Shown: one piece after another, positions 9,506 through 18,276 of the stretch
Position numbering within the stretch: position 1 is the stretch's first letter
How the letters are laid out: each line of letters begins with the position of its first letter
From: Bacillota bacterium
GTDB taxonomy: Bacteria > Bacillota > Clostridia > TANB77 > CAG-465
DNA: 64,000 bases
Assembly: GCA_023460515.1 (NCBI GenBank)
Contig: JAEWPS010000012.1
Location: 1 to 64,000 of the forward strand
Direction: 5' to 3'
Made by a program: the position numbers and the translations under genes
Notes under the pieces: model-generated
Seen by the model: only the letters and a program-made list of their open reading frames with translations
The model's database searches: none
Told to the model about the DNA's origin: nothing

Positions 9506-9862
9506 TTGAGTAAATTAAAATATTTTAGTATTCATATGGTTATTTGTTATGTTATGATTTTATTGTTACTTTTAGTAACATCTGCTATTTTTGCATATAC
9601 TAATATAAATGATAAGTTTTTAGATATATTTGTATATAGTTTAATAGGTATATCTATTTTTTTAAATTCAATTTTTTTGAATAGGAAGATAAAATTTAAA
9701 GGAGCTTTATATGGTAGTTTATTTGGAATATTAGTAATTTTAACTATATATTTAATTGGAGCATTATTTTTAGGGTTTAGTCTATCTTATGGTATAGGTA
9801 TATATATTGTTGTAGGAATGATTTCTGGATTATTGGGTGGAATAGTAGGAGTGAACTTGTAG
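9506..9862 (+). CDS. TIGR04086-like small membrane protein
   Basis: A four-helix membrane protein of about 118 residues, resembling the TIGR04086 family found in Clostridia and other Firmicutes; function unknown. The TTG at 9506 is preferred because the perfect ribosome binding site AAAGGAGTG (9491-9499) lies inside the longer reading that starts at ATG 9485. It ends nine bases before spoIVB, with which it is probably co-transcribed. Confidence 0.7.
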   Translation: MSKLKYFSIHMVICYVMILLLLLVTSAIFAYTNINDKFLDIFVYSLIGISIFLNSIFLNRKIKFKGALYGSLFGILVILTIYLIGALFLGFSLSYGIGIYIVVGMISGLLGGIVGVNL

Positions 9863-9870
9863 AGGTAAAA

Positions 9871-10935
9871 ATGAAAAAAATTAAAGAGTACATATTTGAA
9901 AATAAAAAGACAAGGGTAATTATAATTTCTTGTATAATTGTTTTACTTAGTATTACCTTTGTCTATATAAACTATACAGATGTAATAAACGCTTATGGGA
10001 TTAATAAAGATTTAAGAAAAAAAATAGATAATATGGATATTGTTATTGGTGGAGAAACAGTAGGTATAAAATTACTTGCTACTGGCGTACTAATTATGGG
10101 AATTGATCGTGATGATGTGAATCTTGAGATCGCGGACATTATACTAAAAGTAAATGATAACAAAGTTGAATCTAATGCTGAACTTCAGAATTTTACTACA
10201 AATAGTAAAGGACAAAAATTGAAACTAGAGGTAATGAGAAAAGATAAAACTTTTGAATCTTATATAACACCAATTTTTGATGAGCTTAGTAATGATTACA
10301 AACTAGGGTTATGGGTAAAAGATAGTAGTGCTGGTGTAGGAACTATAACTTTTTATGATAGAAAGACTCTAAATTTTGCTGCTTTAGGTCATGCTGTTAC
10401 TGAGACAAAAGAAAATTATATTTTACCTATAACATCTGGAGGTATAACAAGTACAGATATATATAGCATTAAAAAAGGATTTAATAGAAATCCAGGTGAA
10501 TTAAAAGGGACAATTACTAGTGATATTATTGGAGAGATAGTGAATAATACAGGAAAAGGTATTTATGGGAGAATGTACGATATTTCACTATTTAAAAATA
10601 AAAAAAGTATAGAAATATCATCTAAATCTACAATACAAGAGGGTAAGGCATATATATATTCTATACTTGATGATAAACAAATAAATGCATATGAAATAAA
10701 AATTGAAAAAGTCTTAATTAACTCTACTGGAAATAAGAATATGATAATTAAAATAACTGATGAAAAATTAATAAATAAAACCGGAGGGATTGTACAGGGC
10801 ATGAGTGGTAGTCCAATTATTCAAAATGGAAAACTAATAGGCGCGGTTACACATGTATTTCTTAATGATCCACTTCGAGGCTATGGAGTATTTATAGAAA
10901 ATATGATTGAAGATATGTCAAATATGAATCAATGA
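9871..10935 (+). CDS. spoIVB: SpoIVB-type serine peptidase (S55) with PDZ domain
   Basis: A 354-residue sporulation signalling protease, secreted from the forespore to trigger pro-sigma-K processing in Bacillus. One N-terminal membrane anchor (about 16-33), a PDZ domain (about 55-130; GIDRDDVNLEIADIILKVND) and the S55 domain with H174 (ALGHAVTE) and S314 (GMSGSPI) are seen. The usual neighbour spo0A is not downstream; a penicillin-binding carboxypeptidase follows instead. Confidence 0.92.
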   Translation: MKKIKEYIFENKKTRVIIISCIIVLLSITFVYINYTDVINAYGINKDLRKKIDNMDIVIGGETVGIKLLATGVLIMGIDRDDVNLEIADIILKVNDNKVESNAELQNFTTNSKGQKLKLEVMRKDKTFESYITPIFDELSNDYKLGLWVKDSSAGVGTITFYDRKTLNFAALGHAVTETKENYILPITSGGITSTDIYSIKKGFNRNPGELKGTITSDIIGEIVNNTGKGIYGRMYDISLFKNKKSIEISSKSTIQEGKAYIYSILDDKQINAYEIKIEKVLINSTGNKNMIIKITDEKLINKTGGIVQGMSGSPIIQNGKLIGAVTHVFLNDPLRGYGVFIENMIEDMSNMNQ

Positions 10936-10962
10936 TTTAAATAGAATATTAGGTGGTAGGTA

Positions 10963-12138
10963 ATGATAAAAAAAATAGTACTATTTGTAATAATATTTAT
11001 TTTAAGTTTAAATATATATGCAAGTGAATTTGTTAATAAAAAAGATTACTTAAAGATAAATGTTCCAGCAGCAGTTGTAATTGATAACAATACACATAGA
11101 ATACTTTTTGATAAAAATGCTAATACTCAAAGAAGTATTGCATCTCTTACTAAAGTTATGACGAGTATATTATTAGTTGAAAATTGTGATTTAAATGAGG
11201 TAATAATTGCACCTGATTCAGTAGCTTGGGTTGGTGGTTCAACGCTTGGACTTAAAAAAGGAGATGCTATAACAGCATATAATTTATTAGTGGGAATGTT
11301 ACTGCCATCTGGAAATGATGCTGCATATACGACAGGTATGCATATTGGTGGTACAATAGAAAAATTTGGTCAAATGATGACAGCTAAAGCAAAAGAAATA
11401 GGTGCAATGAATACAAATTTTGTAAATGCACATGGTTTAGATGATCCAGGACATTATAGTACTGCTTATGATATGGCACTTATTACAAGTTATGCGTTAA
11501 AAAATGAAACTATAAATAAAATAGTAAATAGCACAAGTTTATCTGTTACTTATGGCAAAACTACAAGAACCTTAAATAATACAAATAGATTACTTAAAAG
11601 TTATGCATATGTTGATGGAGTAAAAACAGGATACACTGGTGATGCAGAGAGATGTCTAATAACATCAGGAACAAAAGATGATTTTAGAGTTATAGCTGTT
11701 GTTTTAGGGGCAACAGATACAGATACAAGATTTAATACAGCTAGAGATTTAATGGATAAAGCTTTAGAAATATATAAAAATGAAGATTTATCTAAAATGA
11801 TGAATTGGTATGTAAAATTACCAATAATTAAAGGTCAAAGTGAATATTATGAAGATAATATATCTGATTCTATGTTATATCCAATATTACCAGAAGAATA
11901 TGAAAATATATATGTTAAGCAAGAGTTTATAAAAGAAATATATGCACCAATGAAAAAAGGTACATATTTAGGTAAAATAAGTATGTATTTAGGTGAAGAT
12001 CAGATATATACTAGGGATGTGTTTTTAAAGGAAGATATAAATAAAGGGGATATTTTAAAATATTTTAAAGATGGTTTAAATTCGATATTTAAAACAGGTA
12101 GTATATTGGATTTAGAAATGATTAGAAATATTATGTAA
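10963..12138 (+). CDS. D-alanyl-D-alanine carboxypeptidase (peptidase S11, DacF/DacB-like)
   Basis: A 391-residue low-molecular-mass penicillin-binding protein that trims the terminal D-Ala of peptidoglycan stem peptides outside the membrane. It has a signal peptide (residues 1-20), the SxxK motif S61-LT-K64, the SGN motif (SGNDAA) and KTG (VKTGYTGDAERC), followed by a C-terminal beta domain. Placement directly after spoIVB suggests a role in spore cortex or spore-phase wall modification, as for dacB/dacF; this is inference. Confidence 0.92.
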   Translation: MIKKIVLFVIIFILSLNIYASEFVNKKDYLKINVPAAVVIDNNTHRILFDKNANTQRSIASLTKVMTSILLVENCDLNEVIIAPDSVAWVGGSTLGLKKGDAITAYNLLVGMLLPSGNDAAYTTGMHIGGTIEKFGQMMTAKAKEIGAMNTNFVNAHGLDDPGHYSTAYDMALITSYALKNETINKIVNSTSLSVTYGKTTRTLNNTNRLLKSYAYVDGVKTGYTGDAERCLITSGTKDDFRVIAVVLGATDTDTRFNTARDLMDKALEIYKNEDLSKMMNWYVKLPIIKGQSEYYEDNISDSMLYPILPEEYENIYVKQEFIKEIYAPMKKGTYLGKISMYLGEDQIYTRDVFLKEDINKGDILKYFKDGLNSIFKTGSILDLEMIRNIM

Positions 12139-12157
12139 CTTGTTATTTGGGATAACA

Positions 12158-12186
12158 TTGACAAATAAAGGAATTGATGATATAAT
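12158..12186 (+). promoter_or_regulatory. Sigma-A type promoter for the 12247 gene
   Basis: TTGACA at 12158-12163, 17 bp spacer, TATAAT at 12181-12186; consensus in every position. Confidence 0.75.
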
Positions 12187-12246
12187 AATAAGTATTAAAG
12201 AATATAATTTTAGTAACTATTGTTACTTATAGGAGGTATTATCTGA

Positions 12247-12921
12247 ATGGAGAGTATTATTAATGTAGAATGCAGCAGTCTAAATTTATTTTTAGATAAG
12301 AAACAAAGTGTTAATGCTATTTTTGTTTGCTCATTTCCAGATGAGGAAAAAAATATTGTAGTATCAATACAAAAACAGTTAAGTGATATTTATACTAATA
12401 CCAAATTTAGCAAAGAATTTGTTAAACGGTTAGAATATAAATTAAAACTTACATTGAAATTGAGTCCTGCAAAATTAACTTTTTTAAATCAGGATGGACA
12501 GTTGTATTTACAAACAGTTCTAAAAGATATTTATGAACCAGTAACTCTAACACCAGATGGTACAAAGATGGGAGATAAACCACTTCTTGTAGGTGGTAAA
12601 ATTTTAAAGTTTTTCACATATAAGAATAAATTCTTTATAGAATGTTTATCTCAGGAAATTGATAGTGCTTCAAATGAATTGATGGATAGAATAATTACAC
12701 TTAAAATTAATGATGATGTTAAAAATTGTTATGACAACAAAGCAGTAAAAAACAAGTTTAAGGAATTATTAAATAAAACAAGCATGAACAAACGAGTTTT
12801 TTTAGAGGCACTTGCAAGTTACTTAGAGAATAAATCAGTCGAGATTGAATATGATGAGTACAAAGGATATACTTTATGGACAGTTTTAGAAGATTTACTT
12901 TGTGATGAGGATAGTATCTAA
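12247..12921 (+). CDS. Uncharacterised cytoplasmic protein, 224 aa
   Basis: Not recognised. It has no signal peptide or membrane helix and a mixed alpha/beta composition, with a Lys-rich C-terminal helical half (about 155-224). AGGAGGT lies about ten bases before the ATG, and the gene has its own consensus promoter and terminator. Lys-Arg-Leu near residue 61 uses CGG (12427-12429) read normally; a +1 slip there would give GGT then TAG. Confidence 0.65.
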   Translation: MESIINVECSSLNLFLDKKQSVNAIFVCSFPDEEKNIVVSIQKQLSDIYTNTKFSKEFVKRLEYKLKLTLKLSPAKLTFLNQDGQLYLQTVLKDIYEPVTLTPDGTKMGDKPLLVGGKILKFFTYKNKFFIECLSQEIDSASNELMDRIITLKINDDVKNCYDNKAVKNKFKELLNKTSMNKRVFLEALASYLENKSVEIEYDEYKGYTLWTVLEDLLCDEDSI

Positions 12922-12946
12922 TGAGAGGCAAATTTATTTAATTTTT

Positions 12947-12983
12947 AATACAAATTTTTCGTTTGAAAAATTTGTATTTTTTA
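12947..12983 (+). terminator. Terminator after the 12247 gene
   Basis: A 14-bp stem AATACAAATTTTTC with its complement at 12965-12978, GTTT loop, then a T-run. Confidence 0.75.
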
Positions 12984-13044
12984 TTTTATTAATTTACAAA
13001 TTTTATTTAAATTTTCGCTTTTTCATTCATTAAAACTACAATAA

Positions 13045-13073
13045 TTGACATTAAATAAACACTGTGATATAAT
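13045..13073 (+). promoter_or_regulatory. Sigma-A type promoter for the PIN-domain gene
   Basis: TTGACA at 13045-13050, 17 bp spacer, TATAAT at 13068-13073 with an upstream TG. The leader to the ATG at 13163 is about 85 bases, with no obvious structure. Confidence 0.7.
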
Positions 13074-13162
13074 TAGTAAAATTTATAATTTTGAGAGGGG
13101 GATAATTTTCCTGATGTAAGATTTATTTAATATTTAAAAATAAAATTTTGGAGAGTGAGGAT

Positions 13163-14341
13163 ATGAAAGATGAGAATTTAGTTAGTGCTAACGCAAAGTA
13201 TATACGTAAAATGGCAGAAGAAGGTTATGGCTTGAAAGATATTCAATGTCAATTAAGGATGACAAGGAAAGAAATAATACGGGTTTTAGATGAGCATTAT
13301 AGCGAAAAGTTTAAAAGTGATATTTTAGCTATTCTTCGCTTAAATGAAGAAAATAAGGAGAAAAAAGTAGTAATAGTGATAGATACTTCTTATTTTATTT
13401 CATCAAAGTTTCTGGATATTGAAAAATTTATATGCGATAATCCAAATGTTGTTGTCCCTGGTCCAGTACTTGAAGAACTTCCAACAGATTCTAGAGATGA
13501 AAAAATAAATTATACTTCAAGAAGAATACTAACTATTCTATTAGAATTAGATGTAAAGATTGAAATTGCAGATCTGAGTATTATATTAGACCCTAGCTGG
13601 AAAAAAGACAATGATTACTATATTCTAACAGTTTGTGCTAAACTTAAAAAACAAGGATTTATCGTTAATTTATTAACTTTTGATAAAAAGATGATTCTTA
13701 AAGCAAGAGGAATAAAAATCGGTATATATCCTATGGAGTTTCCACATGAGAATATAAAACATTGCAGAACTTATATAATTCGTAATTTAAGGGAAACTCA
13801 GGCAGTGCAGGAAACACCTAAAGTTTTAGTATCTGAGGAAAGTTTAAAAGCTTTAAAAGATAAATTTTCAATTAGTAAACCTAGTTACAATAAGAAAAAG
13901 GCTGGTGTAAAAAAAACAGGTATCGTATATAGATTTGATAAACCAAAAGGCTTTACAAAAGGTTCTATTGATGATTCTAAACCAGATATTGTAAGTTGTA
14001 ATGGGGATATTAGACTAATAGATACTTCAAGTGTGGATTTATATGTAGGTATATTAAAACTTGTTGTAACTAGCTGTGGTAAAGTTAAACATCTAAGTAT
14101 AGATCAATTCTATTCATATTATATGGTGGAGGATTTAGATAAGATTATTATTTTTAATAAAACTTCAGATTGTTCCATAGAAATGAAAATTGGTAGAGTT
14201 GATAAAAATAATGAGTTCATCCAAGATAGTGTTGAGCAACTTCAAGAAGGGAATATGAAGAAAATAAATAAAAAATTCCATGAGGCAATTAGAGAAGCAT
14301 TTGCTAAACTTTTAAAAATAAGTCTAAAAAAGGTTATATAG
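13163..14341 (+). CDS. PIN-domain protein with N-terminal helical region, putative ribonuclease
   Basis: About 392 residues. The N-terminus (about 1-55) looks like a small helix-turn-helix-like module (EGYGLKDIQCQLRMTRKEIIRVL). Residues about 65-190 form a PIN-like nuclease fold: a first acidic residue in VIVIDTSYF, PGPVLEELP, DPSWKKDNDYYIL and LLTFDKKMILKARG. The C-terminal half is not recognised. A Mg-dependent RNase role is inferred from the fold. ATG 13163 is preferred over the upstream TTG because GGAGAG falls 8-13 bases before it. CGG at 13280 is read as Arg. Confidence 0.7.
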   Translation: MKDENLVSANAKYIRKMAEEGYGLKDIQCQLRMTRKEIIRVLDEHYSEKFKSDILAILRLNEENKEKKVVIVIDTSYFISSKFLDIEKFICDNPNVVVPGPVLEELPTDSRDEKINYTSRRILTILLELDVKIEIADLSIILDPSWKKDNDYYILTVCAKLKKQGFIVNLLTFDKKMILKARGIKIGIYPMEFPHENIKHCRTYIIRNLRETQAVQETPKVLVSEESLKALKDKFSISKPSYNKKKAGVKKTGIVYRFDKPKGFTKGSIDDSKPDIVSCNGDIRLIDTSSVDLYVGILKLVVTSCGKVKHLSIDQFYSYYMVEDLDKIIIFNKTSDCSIEMKIGRVDKNNEFIQDSVEQLQEGNMKKINKKFHEAIREAFAKLLKISLKKVI

Positions 14342-14342
14342 T

Positions 14343-14382
14343 ACAAAAAACCAGTGCATTAATTTGCGCTGGTTTTTTGTGT
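14343..14382 (+). terminator. Terminator after the PIN-domain gene
   Basis: ACAAAAAACCAG (14343-14354) pairs with CTGGTTTTTTGT (14369-14380); it starts immediately after the stop codon. Confidence 0.8.
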
Positions 14383-14401
14383 CTTATTTTGTCAAATATG
14401 C

Positions 14402-14430
14402 TTGATAATTATTTTGTTTTATTATATAAT
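14402..14430 (+). promoter_or_regulatory. Sigma-A type promoter of the 14453-16567 operon
   Basis: TTGATA at 14402-14407, 17 bp spacer, TATAAT at 14425-14430; start codon 22 bases downstream of the -10. Confidence 0.7.
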
Positions 14431-14452
14431 GAAATTAGAGTAAGGTGGTCAC

Positions 14453-15454
14453 ATGAATTTATTGAAAAATTTTAAACTTAAGAAAAAATATTTTGGCTAT
14501 ATAGAAGGAATAATTTATATACTTTTTACATTGGTTGTTGTATTTACTAATATTGCAGGTCCAATAGAAATAAGATTATTACCATTTGTTTTTATATTAG
14601 GAATAGTGGGTAGAACAATTTTTAATAGACCTTTTTTAACAAGTGTATTTGGTTTTTTAATTTCTATTTGTGCAATATATATGGTATCAGCATATAGCTT
14701 TACATATAATCTTATGTATAGTTTATTTTGCTTCATATGCATATTAATAGGTGAAGTTGAAGGTATGTATATAATTAAAATAATGAGTAAAAAAAGTATA
14801 TTCAAGAATAATTCGAAAAATATAACATTGTTTATATTACTTGCTCTAGCAGGTATTTATTTGAATAATTATGTTAATGGAAATATCTTTACGTATTTTA
14901 AAGTGAAGCAAGCGGTTAAAGATTATATAACTGTAAATTATCCAAATAGTAATAATGCTATAATCACTGATGGAAAATATGTTTTTAACAAATATAAATA
15001 TTATTCATTTAATGTTAAAAATATTGATATTAGTGATAGTAAAACATATAACTTTGCTGTTTATTCAAATGATAAAGTAATTGATGGATACGAAGAAAGT
15101 AGACTTAAATCTAACAGCAGATTGTTAAAATCTGAATTAGTGAACAAAATAAATTTAAATAAATATAACAACTTTAATTTTGATATTGAGTATACAGATT
15201 TAAAAAACAGTATTACTGTATATATAACAAAATCTGTAAATAAAATTAATTTATATGAATTGAATATTTTTACCGAAGATGTAAATAATATATTAGATGA
15301 TTTAACTGCATTTGATAAGTTTAATAATATATCTAAAATAGATATATGTATTAAAGATGAAATGAACAAATCTAATGCTGAAATTTATAGTACTAATTTT
15401 TATGATAAGGAGTACTATTTAGGGTCACTTCAGACAGAATATTTAGATAATTAA
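14453..15454 (+). CDS. Multi-helix membrane protein with extracytoplasmic domain, unknown
   Basis: A 333-residue protein with five hydrophobic segments in the first 140 residues (GYIEGIIYILFTLVVVF onward), then a soluble domain of about 190 residues, presumably outside, rich in Asn, Asp, Lys and Tyr. No family recognised. GTGG-type ribosome binding site. It ends 12 bases before a membrane-anchored putative metallopeptidase gene, so the two probably act together at the cell surface; this is inference. Confidence 0.65.
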   Translation: MNLLKNFKLKKKYFGYIEGIIYILFTLVVVFTNIAGPIEIRLLPFVFILGIVGRTIFNRPFLTSVFGFLISICAIYMVSAYSFTYNLMYSLFCFICILIGEVEGMYIIKIMSKKSIFKNNSKNITLFILLALAGIYLNNYVNGNIFTYFKVKQAVKDYITVNYPNSNNAIITDGKYVFNKYKYYSFNVKNIDISDSKTYNFAVYSNDKVIDGYEESRLKSNSRLLKSELVNKINLNKYNNFNFDIEYTDLKNSITVYITKSVNKINLYELNIFTEDVNNILDDLTAFDKFNNISKIDICIKDEMNKSNAEIYSTNFYDKEYYLGSLQTEYLDN

Positions 15455-15466
15455 ACGGAGGATAAA

Positions 15467-16309
15467 TTGGAAGTTAACATAGATAATAAAGTAGAGAAAA
15501 AAAGGCTATCAATAATAACGGATATAATTATATTTTTGTTTTTACTTAATGTATTTTTATTCGGATTTAAATATATATCTTCAGAATATGGTATTTCTCA
15601 AAATTTAGCACTTGAGGATATAGAAATAAGTAATAAAAATTATATTGAAGCAAAAAATATAAAGGAAAAATACGGTATTGATATACTATATGGGCAAGAT
15701 TCGTATGAGTCATCTCTAAAAGTTAGTGCTAATGTACAAGAGGATGAATATATAATATATAAAAATCTAACAGATATAACAAAAATACTAAGTAAATATC
15801 CAGATAGTTTCTTTTTAAATAATAAATTAACAATAGTAATATTAAAAAGTTTTAATAATAGTAATATTGCACTAGCATCTAAAAACAAATTAAATGAATT
15901 TAAGATATATATAAGTGATAATAAGACTTTTGAAAGATCTCTTCATCACGAAATGTATCATGTATTTGAATATAAATTAAACATAAGTAGAAGTAGTATT
16001 TTTTCAAATTGGAATGAGTTTAATCCTAAGAATTTTAGTTATATGGCTAATACACAAAATTTAGATGATAAATATATTTATGATAGCTCAGACTTAACAG
16101 ATGATTCGTATTTTGTTACTAAATATTCCAAAACATCTGAAAAAGAAGATAGAGCTGAAATATTTGCTGAAATAATGACATGTAAGAGTAAACCGGACTA
16201 TTTATATGAAGGAAGTAATATTGCGAAAAAAGCTAATTACATTAAAGAAATAATGACAGTAAGTCTAACAAAGGATAGTAATAGTACATTTTATTGGAAT
16301 AGATTTTAA
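15467..16309 (+). CDS. Membrane-anchored putative zinc metallopeptidase (HExxH)
   Basis: About 280 residues: one N-terminal membrane helix (about 18-37) and a soluble domain holding HEMYH at residues 161-165, the gluzincin zinc motif HExxH. A downstream acidic cluster EDRAEIFAE (227-235) could supply the third zinc ligand, as in families with a HExxH...E arrangement. TTG start with GGAGG five bases upstream. Probably co-transcribed with the preceding membrane protein gene. The proteolytic role is inferred from the motif; no substrate is suggested. Confidence 0.7.
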   Translation: MEVNIDNKVEKKRLSIITDIIIFLFLLNVFLFGFKYISSEYGISQNLALEDIEISNKNYIEAKNIKEKYGIDILYGQDSYESSLKVSANVQEDEYIIYKNLTDITKILSKYPDSFFLNNKLTIVILKSFNNSNIALASKNKLNEFKIYISDNKTFERSLHHEMYHVFEYKLNISRSSIFSNWNEFNPKNFSYMANTQNLDDKYIYDSSDLTDDSYFVTKYSKTSEKEDRAEIFAEIMTCKSKPDYLYEGSNIAKKANYIKEIMTVSLTKDSNSTFYWNRF

Positions 16310-16324
16310 TCAGGGGGATTTAGT

Positions 16325-16567
16325 ATGGAAAACAAATTAAAACTTGGGATTTATAGACATTTTAAAGGTAGTGACAAGCTATATAAAGTTTTAGGGATTG
16401 CTACACATAGTGAAACATTAGAAGAAATGGTAATATATATTGCCTTGTATGGTAAAGAAATTGGTAAAACATATGTTAGACCTTTAAATATGTTTTTAGA
16501 AAAAGTTCCAGAAGGAAGAGAAAATCCAAATAACCAATTATATAGATTTGAGTATTTACATGATTAA
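16325..16567 (+). CDS. DUF1653 domain protein
   Basis: An 80-residue protein matching the DUF1653 pattern: YRHFKGSDKLYKVLGIATHSETLEEMVIY followed by the ALYG and WVRP-like YVRPLNMF segments. The family is widespread, small and of unknown biochemical role. It follows the metallopeptidase gene by 15 bases with GGGGG as ribosome binding site, ending the operon at a strong terminator. Confidence 0.85.
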   Translation: MENKLKLGIYRHFKGSDKLYKVLGIATHSETLEEMVIYIALYGKEIGKTYVRPLNMFLEKVPEGRENPNNQLYRFEYLHD

Positions 16568-16572
16568 AAAAT

Positions 16573-16610
16573 AAAGAGAAATAAGCTAATATTAACTTAT
16601 TTCTCTTTAT
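16573..16610 (+). terminator. Terminator after the DUF1653 gene
   Basis: AAAGAGAAATAAG (16573-16585) and its exact complement at 16596-16608; tail T-rich. Confidence 0.75.
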
Positions 16611-16664
16611 TTGCATAATAACGTTTTAACAATTATATTGGTAATCCTTTTTATATATAATTAG

Positions 16665-16693
16665 TTGAAATATGTATTAGTGTATGATATAAT
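16665..16693 (+). promoter_or_regulatory. Sigma-A type promoter for the 16718 gene
   Basis: TTGAAA at 16665-16670, 17 bp spacer, TATAAT at 16688-16693 with TG two bases upstream (extended -10). Confidence 0.7.
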
Positions 16694-16717
16694 ATATACT
16701 ACTAGGAGCTGAAATGA

Positions 16718-18256
16718 ATGTTGTATAATAAAATGTTTTCAAAAATAATAATCATTGCTGTTATATGTTTTATAACTAACGGCGCTTTAATATATGCTGT
16801 AGACGAAGAAAACGCCCAGGATAGTTCAGTTTTAAAAGTAACTGAGGAACAAGCTAACGCTAAAGTAACAGATGCTGAGTTTGCAACTATTGAAAAATTA
16901 TTAGAATATATAAATAAAGAATTAAAAAGTATTGATGAAAAATTAGATGAATCAAGAACTCTACCTGAATATGATAAATATCCAGCTGTTAGACTTAATA
17001 TAGATACTCCGTATTTTGGAATTTATTCTATTATTAATTCAAAACTTAAAATAAGAGATAATGTATCCGCTGTTGATATTTCAAACGGATATAGTATAAA
17101 AAGTGTAGTTAATAAAAAAACTATAAAAATTGAATCTTTTGAAGTTTCTAATGTAGTTGTAATAACTCGTGATTTAACCATAGATAAAAATATGTCATCA
17201 TCTGATGCACAAATTTGTATATTTAAATTATTAGATTATTTGGCTCAAGCAAAAAGTGTAAATAAGTTTTTAGATAAACAATTTGTTGCAATGATAAGTG
17301 GATATTTTTCAAAGGATAAAAATGATGTTACATTTAATATAAATCAACAAACAGATGAGATTGAAGAAAACCTAGGGTATGCTTCAATAGAATTATCATA
17401 TATAAGTGCAATAACAGAAAACGATATAACAGAGGATACTAAAACTTTATATGAATATAAAGATGAAATAGCTAACATTAAAACTAAAGTGAAAAATGTA
17501 CTTACAAGTCAAACAAAACTAGATGTAATTTATGAGGATATTTTAAAAACTAATGAGAATGTTAAATTGTTTAGATTTAATATAAATAAGAAATTTTTAG
17601 AGGTCAGTAATAATATAGATTTAGAAAAATCATCAAAATTAATCGCATCGAAAATGAATAATGAAATTACTTATTTGCAAAATTTTATAGATAAATCTAA
17701 AAAAGAAATTTCCAAACAAGATGATCAAAATACAGTGCAAGGAACAACTGCTGAAAATACAAATGTAGTAAATGAAATTTATGTTCAAACAAAAGAATAT
17801 GAAGAATTGTATAAAATCGCGTCTGAATCAATTATTCAAAATATGGTAAAAGATATGGATAAAGTTAATGTAATTGTAAATAAAATATTAAAGAATAATT
17901 TAATCACTGAAGGAGAAGAATTACAAAATAAGGAAAAATTAGATTCAAAAGCTTTAGTAGATGAATTAATACAAGTATATATAGCATTTTTAAATAAAGA
18001 AAATGTTTTCTTAACTGAAAACGCTAAAATTAATATTACTGAAGCAAAGAAATCTGATGAACTAAATATAAGTTCATATGAAGATTTCGAATATTTATAT
18101 ATTAACATATCAGACGTTTTAACAAATATTTCTAATAATTACGATAGTAAAAGTATAATAAGTAATGTTAAAACTGCAAACAGTCTTAAACAAGTTATAG
18201 ACAAAGTTATATTAATAGAAAGTAGTACTAAAAATAAGCAAATAACAAATCCATAA
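16718..18256 (+). CDS. Secreted, largely helical protein of unknown function
   Basis: A 512-residue protein with a clear signal peptide (basic MLYNKMFSK, hydrophobic core to about 28, cleavage near ALIYA-VD). The remainder is Lys/Glu/Asn-rich with long amphipathic stretches typical of coiled coils and no membrane segment. No enzyme motif or family was recognised. AGGAGCT precedes the ATG. It lies 20 bases before the radical SAM gene, so the two may be co-transcribed without an obvious functional link. Confidence 0.65.
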   Translation: MLYNKMFSKIIIIAVICFITNGALIYAVDEENAQDSSVLKVTEEQANAKVTDAEFATIEKLLEYINKELKSIDEKLDESRTLPEYDKYPAVRLNIDTPYFGIYSIINSKLKIRDNVSAVDISNGYSIKSVVNKKTIKIESFEVSNVVVITRDLTIDKNMSSSDAQICIFKLLDYLAQAKSVNKFLDKQFVAMISGYFSKDKNDVTFNINQQTDEIEENLGYASIELSYISAITENDITEDTKTLYEYKDEIANIKTKVKNVLTSQTKLDVIYEDILKTNENVKLFRFNINKKFLEVSNNIDLEKSSKLIASKMNNEITYLQNFIDKSKKEISKQDDQNTVQGTTAENTNVVNEIYVQTKEYEELYKIASESIIQNMVKDMDKVNVIVNKILKNNLITEGEELQNKEKLDSKALVDELIQVYIAFLNKENVFLTENAKINITEAKKSDELNISSYEDFEYLYINISDVLTNISNNYDSKSIISNVKTANSLKQVIDKVILIESSTKNKQITNP

Positions 18257-18276
18257 TAAATTGAAAGGAAATATAT

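Noticed and set aside
10563..10802. Minus-strand frame within spoIVB, and many similar long antisense frames
   Set aside because: They mirror strongly coding plus-strand genes, lack ribosome binding sites and have shadow-type composition.
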